Source: Hibiscus mutabilis
Taxonomy: Eukaryota; Streptophyta; Magnoliopsida; Malvales; Malvaceae
Assembly: GCA_019671005.1 (NCBI GenBank)
Contig: CM033747.1
Location: forward strand, 25,571,188 to 25,635,187
DNA: 64,000 bases
Direction of reading: 5' to 3'
Below the pieces are notes generated by a model, which was not told the DNA's origin, made no database searches, and saw only the letters and a program-made list of their open reading frames with translations. The translations under genes were made by a program, and so were the position numbers. This document shows, in pieces, positions 56,263-64,000 of this stretch. Position 1 is the stretch's first letter. Each line of letters begins with the position of its first letter.

Positions 56263-57476
56263 TAGGGATGGCAATGGATCAGACTTGGATCGGATTGTAT
56301 GAAATTCAAGTCCGATTTCGTTACAATTAAACTTGGATATTTTTTCGAATTTTTTTCAACCAGATTTGGATCGGATTTTTCATATTGGATTCGGATTAAA
56401 TTGTCATCCTTAGTGTTGACCCAAGTCCGAGGGGTAGATCCGTAAATTTTAGTGACTTTAGGGTATATTATGTTTTGACCCCCTAGTAATTTTATTTTAA
56501 TGCAAATCAGTCCATAATTTTGTATATTTAATTTCTTGTATTTTTAATTTATGTCATTTAATTCTGCATTTGTTCATTTTTATCCCTTGTTTGTTGACTA
56601 CATTTAAATTTTTGTCTTTATTTTTTTGACAAAAATTTGGGCCTCGTTAAAAATCCCTCATAAACGAGATAGAAAGTCATCCAATCCCAGGGGAAGGGGA
56701 ATGTATTTATTATTTATACTTTTAATTTGCTTTCTATTTTAATTCATAATTTTAGCATAATATATCAGAACTTTATCTTGCAATTTCACATCATTTACTA
56801 TTTTATTCACTAACTTTCTTAATTTTCATTAATATTTATATTTATTTGTTTCTCTATTGTATTTATTTTATTGTTTGTTTATCTATGATTTTATCTTACA
56901 TTTATTACTTTTTTCATATTTATGTATATATGCATATGGTATAAATAGATATATTACACTGTATTAAGGTTTATTAATATATATAAATCATATTAAATAT
57001 TATTATTATTTAACTTGTGTTTTTAAGATATTTATTATCACTTTTAATATGAATATATTTATATATATATATATATAAGTTAATTTTGTTTTTACCATTA
57101 TTCCAAATTGCCTAATATATACATTTATGTTCTCGTTCAAAAAATATATATTTATGTTTCTTTTAATGTATTTAATTTAACTTTTTTTTACCTTATTTAT
57201 ATTGTCTTATCGTTTTAATATAAATATTATACATGGTATTTTGTTTTAAGGAATTAAAAATCATAAATGTTTTGATTTGAACTTGGATATGGATCAGATG
57301 CGTCAGATTCGGATCAGACATGTATTTGGATCGGATTCGGATCGGATCTTGGCATAATCCATATCCAACCCATCTCTTATTAGGACTCTGACATTTTTTT
57401 GGATTCGGGTTTTTTTCAATCGAAATTGGATTGGATAAATTCTTCGGATAGAATTTGGATTGAATTGTCATCCTTA
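56263..57476. mobile_element. hAT-like non-autonomous element, about 1.2 kb
   Basis: The left end is TAGGGATGGCAATGGATC and the right end, inverted, is TAAGGATGACAATTCAATCC. The flanking 8-mers GGTAATCT (56255-56262) and GGCAATCC (57477-57484) match at six of eight positions, the two differences being C/T. Subterminal GGATCGGATT words are dense at both ends. A second internal copy of the right end (AAATTGTCATCCTTA, to 56413) suggests either a nested element or a rearranged one. No transposase is seen. Confidence 0.6.
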
Positions 57477-57634
57477 GGCAATCCAATTTATCCACATAAC
57501 CTCGTTCTAGTTTGAGCTAAAGTATCCGACGCCAATAGCAATGACTAGTCCTCTTACCATGAGTGCTTAAGAGAATCCTCTCGCAGTGGATGCCCTCACT
57601 AAGAGTTAAAGAGTTGTTCATAAAATTCACTATT

Positions 57635-57741
57635 TGGCCTAGTGGCTAAGAATGCTCACATTGCCCCATTTTTTGTGGGTTCGAATTCTGATATGAAAAT
57701 GTAATACCTCTCTATGTAATCAAAACAGATGATAACGAAAT
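57635..57741 (+). other. Possible tRNA-derived SINE fragment
   Basis: TGGCCTAGTGG (57636-57646) fits the polymerase III A-box consensus exactly. GGTTCGAATTC (57679-57689) fits the B-box with one mismatch at a tRNA-like distance. The sequence around them does not fold into an obvious tRNA. The tail is cut by the LTR of element G at 57742. A decayed tRNA gene is the alternative. Confidence 0.45.
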
Positions 57742-59783
57742 TGTAGCAACATCCATCTTTCGCTAAAAACGAGTTTTTAAGGTGTTTAGGGGTCTTTTGC
57801 GTGTTTAAAATATGTTTTCCGTGGGGTTTTTGAAAAAACGTATTTTATTTAAAAAATGGAGTCGCCACCGGCCACTAAGGTAGGCCGGACACCGTAAAAC
57901 CATAAATTTTAAAAATGTCAGGTTCGGGAGACGGTTACAGACGGGGAAGGATTAGCACCCCCACACAGCCCAAAATTGGTACTTTAATAATTACCGCTTT
58001 ATTAATATTAAACTTTCTGGATTAAAGTGACGATTAAATTAAAATTTGGTTATAAGTGCGAGTAAATTTTAAGAGCCCCATTATTCAAGAATAAACCGAT
58101 GACCACCATCACTACGCTTGATACTGACCACATTTACGCTAGAATAAAAGACACCACATTGACAATAATATATCCGAAATGCAACTTAAAACAAATTAAA
58201 AAAATATACATTCACATTGACATGGTATTAAAAACATGAAAAAGAAAGTTATAAAATTAAACAAAAATAATAAAATGCAAGAACCAATAAACATAACATA
58301 CCATAATAATAAACGAAACAAAATAAAAATATGAACAAGAAAAAACATGCTTCCAAAATTAGACTAATTAGCCTTAACATGCTTAAACACATTAAAATGA
58401 ACTGCAACTATAACATGTATGACATAAACAAAAAAAAGGGTACGAAATTAACAAATCAACAACACCACAAAAATATACTAAAACCCTATCATGTGACATA
58501 ATTAACAAGTAAAAGAAATAAAGATGACATTGCATATAACAAACAATATCATACTATCAAGTAACCTAAAAAGAAACAAAGTGGACATAAAAACATGATA
58601 TTTAGGAGGCCAAACATGCCGTAAATTAATATATAACCTAATATACAAATCGAACATAAAAAGCTAGCATGTAAACATGATATGCAAATTAAATTAAATA
58701 TAACATAAAAGACATATGTAATGTGAACAAACAACTTAAAACAAAAAAAAAAGATATATCACACAATGAAACATAAACAAACATGGTATAAATGAAATAT
58801 ATGTAAATATGATGTGCTACATAATATACTAAAAAATAGATAAAAAAAACATAAGAAAACAAGAAGAAAAGCATAAGAGGGACCAAAATGGAAAGGAAAC
58901 AAAATCCGAAAATAGAATTTAAATATACAAATGATGTGATTAGGGACTTAATTAAAGGCCGGATTAAACTCTAAAGGACCCATTGGGTGATAAACCCATG
59001 CGGCAAGCTTGAAGTGAAAACTTCAGAAACGCGGATTGGCTTCAGTCGTAATTTTGCCATTTAAAATCTGATTCAATCTAATTCAGGGGTGAAAATGAAA
59101 GATTTTGAAAACCAAGGGGACCGGGGTGGTAATTATACCAAGGGGCGAGACAGTTTTGAAAAATTTAAAAACGCGGGAGTCTTTAAGATGATATTAGACC
59201 ATTTTAAAATAAAGAAAAACTCTATAAAATGACCCTTTTATCAGACCTAAACCCTTTTTGCCATTTTTAATATCCTCTAAAAAACAAAACACTCCTATTT
59301 TCACTTTAAAATGGCCAGCCTCCCAAAGCCTAGAAGCCGGCAACCGCATCATCGCCGTCAGCCACCTCGAACCACCGCCGGCCGCCGCTCATCAGCGTCG
59401 GCGGACCTCAAACCAAACCTTAAAATGCTCTCCTCTCACTGTAAACCCACATCTAGCCTTAGTTTTAAGAGAAAACCCCATCCCTTAACGGATCTAAAAA
59501 ACGAAGCAAAACCAAAAATATGAGACACCCACTTCCCTAAAACCGATATTCTACTCTGATTTACCCCGATGAGGGCATGTTACTAGAGAAAGAACTGAAC
59601 GGTTTAGGTATCCCTTTTATCCTTGTTATTTTTTTTAATTTCGAATATGCATGCATAAGAAAAGATAAGAAGATGCTACCTATGGAATTTTTGTGTTTAT
59701 TTGATTCCAAAAAAAACCCATTTCAATCTGATTACATTTGCTATATATGCTGCCCCTTTTGATTTTTCATTTTGGATACAAGA

Positions 59784-60203
59784 TTAAGCAACATTAAATG
59801 TTTTGACTGTGGATTTGGTGATGATTCTGACAATTTCCCCCTTTTTGTTTTTGGCCATGTCGGTGGGTAAGCCGGTGAGGGATGGTGTGCACGACGACAG
59901 AGAGTGGAGCACCACGTGGATGGGTGGTTGGAGGTAAAAGGGCCTTAATCGGCCGGTTCTAATCTTGGTTGTTGGATCAGATTTGATCCAACGGCTGAGA
60001 TTGCTTTGACGATGAATGGCCAGGATTGCATCTGCGAAAGATGAGGCTGCATGGGATCTTGATGCGTGGCACGCAAAAAATGAACGGCACGCGAGTGAAA
60101 AGTCAAACGGCCCTAGGGTATGCTTCACGCGCGCCAACTGTATCATCTTGGGTTGGTCGTGGCCGTTGGATTTGATCCAACGGTCTTCCCTCGGCTGCTG
60201 CAA
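59784..60203 (-). other. Open frame inside LTR G with a counterpart in LTR A
   Basis: A 139-codon open frame (no ATG at its first codon) in the element's sense. It shares 'RWIKSDPT', 'GRLRPF' and 'MAKNK' positions with the open frame in LTR A. It has no recognised domain. It may be a by-product of nucleotide homology. Confidence 0.3.
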
Positions 60204-60389
60204 AGAAAAAAAGGATATTAGATATTAGATAGGGTTTTAGGATACTGGGTCTGGGTTATTTTAGGCCCAATGTACTTAATTATGGGTTTTTTAATCTGTA
60301 AAAGGGGCTGGACCTTTATATTATACATGGGCTTTATATATTTTAGATCTGTTATATACATATGCATTACAATTAATATTAATAATAAA

Positions 60390-60403
60390 GCTAATAATTA
60401 AAT

Positions 60404-60438
<35 letters not shown>

Positions 60439-60960
60439 TACTACATGAATACATATAGAATTAAACACGCACATCAGTAATACACATGTGCACATACGTA
60501 TACAATATTAATGCATATACATAATAATATTAACATATATAATATTAATATATATTCATATATGCATGCACACTTATACTTAATAACTAATAAGATAAAC
60601 ATTAATATATGTAAACATATTAACATGCATAAACACATACGAAAATACATACATACATTATAATACATGCAACATTAATAATTATACATTCGCACACCTA
60701 CACATATTCGTATATACACACATATACAAATTAACATATGCAAACATACGGTACATACGTAATACACTCATACATTTATACAAACATATAATGCATGAAT
60801 AATTAATGATAATATTTATACGTACACATCAACATATATAATATTACAACCATATGCACTTATATACCACACTAATACATGGACTCACATACACATATTA
60901 TCACGCGTACATATAGACATTAATGCATATATAATTATTACTACAATTACTTATTATACT
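60390..60960. repeat. CA/TA-rich low-complexity block in LTR G
   Basis: Contains (CA)n followed by (TA)n at about 60403-60439, and long runs of ACATATA-type words. Open frames here are artefacts of low complexity. Confidence 0.8.
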
Positions 60961-60977
60961 ATAATATTTACAACTCG

Positions 60978-61065
60978 GACAAAAATGAGTGATTACAACT
61001 GCCCCTCTTTGCTTGTTCTTGTGAAATGAGAACAAAGCAAAGACCAAAAAGCAGTCATTTTTGTC
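60978..61065. other. Two-tier inverted repeat across the G polypurine tract/LTR junction
   Basis: The outer arms are GACAAAAATGAGTG (60978-60991, in the LTR) and CAGTCATTTTTGTC (61052-61065), complementary but for one base. The inner arms are CTTTGCTTGTTCT (61007-61019) and AGAACAAAGCAAAG (61029-61042), around a 9-nt loop. The layout is the same as in element E at 32296-32384. Confidence 0.75.
60998..61011 (-). promoter_or_regulatory. Element G polypurine tract
   Basis: On the minus strand it reads CAAAGAGGGGCAGT immediately before the LTR start TGTAATCACTC. Confidence 0.8.
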
Positions 61066-61207
61066 TTACTTTCGTGTTCTCAGCTCTGGAATCATAGGTT
61101 CTTCTGGAACTTTATGTCTTCATCGGCCAACTCTTCAAGCTTTATTCTCTTCAATGCCCCGATTTGTACTCACCTCGACATTAAAAAGGAAAGCTTGCCA
61201 TCTTTGA

Positions 61208-61835
61208 CATCATGCTCGAAGGTCTTACTGATGGCCCGAAGGTCTTATCACCATGCCCGAAGGACTTACTGGAGGCCCGAAGGACTTATCATCATGCCCG
61301 AAGGACTTATCATCATGCCCAAAGGACTTACTGATGGCCCAAAGGACTTAATTTCTAGCTTCACAGTACTATAGCTACTGTCATCTGGCCTCACGCTACT
61401 ATGGCTGCCGTCATCTGGCCTCATGTTACTATGGTTACCGCATCATGCCCGAATGACTTATTGATGGCCCGAAAGACTTATCACCATGCTCGAAAGACTT
61501 ACTGGTGGTCTGAAGGTCTTATCACTATGCCTGAAGGTCTTATTGATGGCCCAAAAGACTTAATATCTGGCTTTACGCTACTTTGGCTACCGTCATGGCC
61601 TCACGCTACTATGGTTGTCATCATCTGGCCTCGCGCTACTATGGCTGCCGCATCATGCCCGAAGGACTTATTGATGGCCCGAAGGACTTATTACTATGCT
61701 CGAAAGACTTACTGGTGGCCCGATGGTCTTATCATCATGCCCGAAGGTCTTACTGACGGCCCGAAGGACTTAATATCCAGTTTTTACGCTACTTTGGCTA
61801 TCGTCATCTGGCCTCACGCTACTATAGCTTCCGCA
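61208..61835. repeat. Composite tandem array in element G
   Basis: Two alternating blocks. One is a 20-21-bp unit like GCCCGAAGGACTTATCATCAT. The other is a 27-bp unit like CTGGCCTCACGCTACTATGG. The pair recurs about three times (unit blocks start near 61208, 61442 and 61651), giving a higher-order period of roughly 210-235 bp. The array occupies the same slot as the two arrays of element E but shares no sequence with them. Confidence 0.85.
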
Positions 61836-64000
61836 CTTTCTTTCTTTAATAAAATCTACTTCTTCAAACTTTTTGACAATTCTTCAAATACATGTCTAAA
61901 ATAAGCAAAAATTGACATGTCTCTATCTATATGATGCATGCAATGTAATGCCTTCTTCTTCTTTTTCTCTCTTTTTTTTCTTCTTTTTTTTCTTTTCTTT
62001 TCTTATTTCTTCCTTTCTTATTCTTTTTTTCTTCTTTTTTTCTTTTTTCACTATTTTCTCTCTCTTTACGTTTTAAAAATCCTATACCCTGAAAATCATT
62101 CTCTGAATTTCTCTATTTCCTTTCTTTTTTGCAATACGCTCAGTTTTGATCTTCATTTTCATCAATCTTTCCTTTATCAATTGAATACCCGCTCTTGCTC
62201 TCTTGCACAAGTTCTTTCTCTCTTATACAAGCGAGTGTCTTTCTTCTTCGGGGTCTCTAACCACTTCGCAAATAAGCTCGTTCTAATCTCTATATCATTC
62301 TTGTGTAGGGATTCTTACCATTCTTCATGTTCTGCATTGCCCCACTCAATCATGAGCTCAGCTATCTTCTGATTCTTTGACCCAACATTCGGAGTATTTG
62401 TCAGTTTCATCACCGGGGCGAGCAAAATACTTCCATGCCCTGAACTTAATTTCTAAAATTCAATCTTTTTTCTACTTCTTGACGGGAACCCTCTTTCGAT
62501 CCTTATGCTCTAACTTTTAAGAGAATCAATGTTTATCTCTTACCTTCCCCCGTATTTTGCGACCTCATTCTCGTCCTAGTTCGTTCTTCATTTCCTAGAA
62601 CCAAGGCATCATAACTAAAACCCGCTTTCTGCTCTTGAGCTGTCTGATACATATTCTTGTCATCATCTTCATCTTATATATTGAGGGGTCATTTCTCTGG
62701 TTAGGTGTCCAATAATATCTGCGGCCTTGTGTTTTGGATCTTATCTCTGAAGCAGTACATAGAAATATTTGTTGCTTTAAATTGTCAATTTGTTGATTGG
62801 CATTCCACTAAAGAGTGTCATTTAGATTAACATACAGGATCTTGAAATCAACATCATAGTATAACAAACAACAGAATAAGAGCTCTGGATATCAAGTGCA
62901 AGAGCGTCTTAGATTTAACTGTTCAGCAATCATTTCAAGCATAGCTTGGATCCATAAGGATTTCAGATGTTGCGGCGATTCAAGGCTGTGAAGTCTTCCC
63001 AGATGACTCGGTTCATCCTCATGATTACCGCGTTACTGCAGAATACTACTTTTTCTCAATTCTCATTATTTGCTCTGACCTAAAAATGGTGGACTTGTTT
63101 GACCATTCGAGAGCAGAAATATCATTCTAAGAATAAAGTTCCAGATGTGTGTGTGTGTTCTTATACTTATAATATTGTTTATTTTTTTTTCTTTCCCTTT
63201 TTTTCTTCTCTTTTTTTTTCTTTTTTCTCTTTTTCTAGGCGTTTATCATTATTTTTGAGGAAATCAACTCGTCACAGTCATTTGTCTTGAAGATAACGAT
63301 AGAACAAACAACATTACCCCAAGTTAGTCGGCATAGTCACAATTTGAAAATATTACCATCACTCATGAAGCTAAGGTTTCTTGACTTGGATGGTGTATTG
63401 CAACCTTATTGCTTCAGCGGAGTGCCCCAAAATTTCCACACTCTTATCCGAACAAGCCTATTACCAGGCTTCGAACATAGGAGTTTTTTATTTAATTCAC
63501 CTAATATTGTTATTTTCTTTTATTCCACAGACATGTGTCCTGTTTTGATTGTTAACTCTTTAGTGCATAGAAGATTACGCTTAAAGTTTCAATTTCAAGC
63601 AACTATACACGGTTAACATTTAGAGTTTTTTCATCCTTGAACGTCATCGAAAGAGTAATAGTCTTGCTTTGCTGACCAGAGTCTGTTGGGGAGATTACAC
63701 CTCATCGTTATCACAACATCCAACTAATATCACATCTTACAATTGATATCCAATGTCCTACAATGGCAAGAAAAGATATACATCTGTGTGCTTTCAAGAA
63801 CATTGTATGTTAAGCAAAATGGGATCTTCATTGGAATGAAAATCAACAAACATGATGCATGCCCCTTCACAAAAGATCTTTTACCACATATGGGCCACAT
63901 GTAGTAAAATTGGTTCCTTGTATTACTTTAAGAAAGTCTTCTAATGCAGAGACATCTCTGGTTTTCTTAGCGCTATGTGAACTTGCCCCCATCCTTGGTT
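61836..64000 (-). other. Element G internal region, 3' part
   Basis: Shares with E the phrase AAATAAGCAAAAATTGACATG (61898) and ATGATGCATGCAATGTAATG, then a CT-rich tract at 61947-62063 and another at 63180-63238. Sense-strand open frames are short and unrecognised. No pol domain is seen before the window ends. Confidence 0.6.

Larger units (their letters stand above)
57742..60997 (-). repeat. Element G 3' LTR, 3.26 kb
   Basis: On the minus strand it starts TGTAATCACTC (60997) and ends GATGTTGCTACA (57742). The last 450 bp are clearly homologous to the E LTRs (GGAGTCGCCACCGGCCAC, GGGAAGGATTAGCACCCC). The rest is absent from E but partly shared with LTR A. It includes a TA/CA-rich block (60360-60960) and two GTTGGAT...ATCCAAC palindromes. 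Confidence 0.9.
57742..64000 (-). mobile_element. Element G: Tat-like LTR retrotransposon, 3' part, runs off the window
   Basis: A minus-strand element whose 3' LTR is complete (57742-60997) and whose internal region continues beyond the window. Internal landmarks match element E in order: polypurine tract, two-tier inverted repeat, a tandem-array slot, the phrase AAATAAGCAAAAATTGACATG, a pyrimidine tract, and GCATTGCCCCACTCAATCATG. No gag or pol is visible in the part present. It is probably a relative of E with a much longer LTR. The bases left of the LTR are GAAAT (57737-57741); the other target duplication would be outside. Confidence 0.85.

Noticed and set aside
57636..57689. Functional tRNA gene
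   Set aside because: The A and B boxes are present, but no acceptor or anticodon stem pairing could be made around them.
58549..58886. Short Cys/Tyr-rich membrane-like open frames
   Set aside because: They lie in the AT-rich low-complexity part of the G LTR and overlap each other in different frames.

Overview
The window is nuclear DNA from a repeat-rich flowering plant. The evidence is plant-specific transposable element lineages: a MuDR-type MULE, a plant L1-type LINE with a C-terminal RNase H, chromodomain Ty3/gypsy elements, Tat-like LTR retrotransposons and hAT-type MITEs. Almost every recognisable coding stretch is a broken transposon gene. I found no convincing host gene, rRNA or intact tRNA. 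The species cannot be named from the sequence.

Layout. 0.2-2.3 kb: decayed MULE transposase (minus). 3.0-3.2 kb: cluster of inverted repeats. 3.3-6.6 kb: 5'-truncated, frameshifted LINE (plus). From 7.39 to 52.34 kb lies one nested stack of LTR retrotransposons. It starts with remnants of older LTRs: F at 7.39-9.7 kb, the Tat-like LTR A at about 9.7-12.75 kb, and LTR B' in three pieces at 12.75-13.78, 22.70-23.49 and 52.30-52.34 kb. B' is split by two separate insertions. One is element B (13778-22695), a non-autonomous gypsy-like element. The other is element C (23486-52298), a CRM-like chromovirus. The gag gene of C is split by element D (25560-47207, minus), a Tekay/Del-like chromovirus with 5-bp target duplication AAGCC. 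The pol gene of D is split by element E (30901-43020, minus), a 12.1-kb non-autonomous Tat-like element with 5-bp duplication CCTAC. The insertion order is therefore B', then C, D and E, and LTR divergence counted by hand on samples broadly agrees.

Right side. 52.3-57.7 kb is AT-rich intergenic DNA holding a hAT-type MITE (53333-53836, perfect 8-bp duplication ATTAAGAT), a second hAT-like element (56263-57476) and a possible tRNA-derived SINE fragment. From 57742 to the window end is element G, a second Tat-like element on the minus strand, showing its 3.26-kb 3' LTR and the 3' part of its internal region.

How the parts relate. C and D once carried gag-protease-reverse transcriptase-RNase H-integrase sets, all now interrupted by stops, frameshifts and insertions. 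B, E and G show no pol in the sequence visible here and would have needed proteins from relatives. The most interesting structure is shared by E and G: a two-tier inverted repeat bracketing the polypurine tract/3' LTR junction, followed by completely different tandem-repeat arrays in the same slot. All E, G and A LTRs also carry an 11-nt copy of the E primer-binding site about 120 nt inside the LTR.
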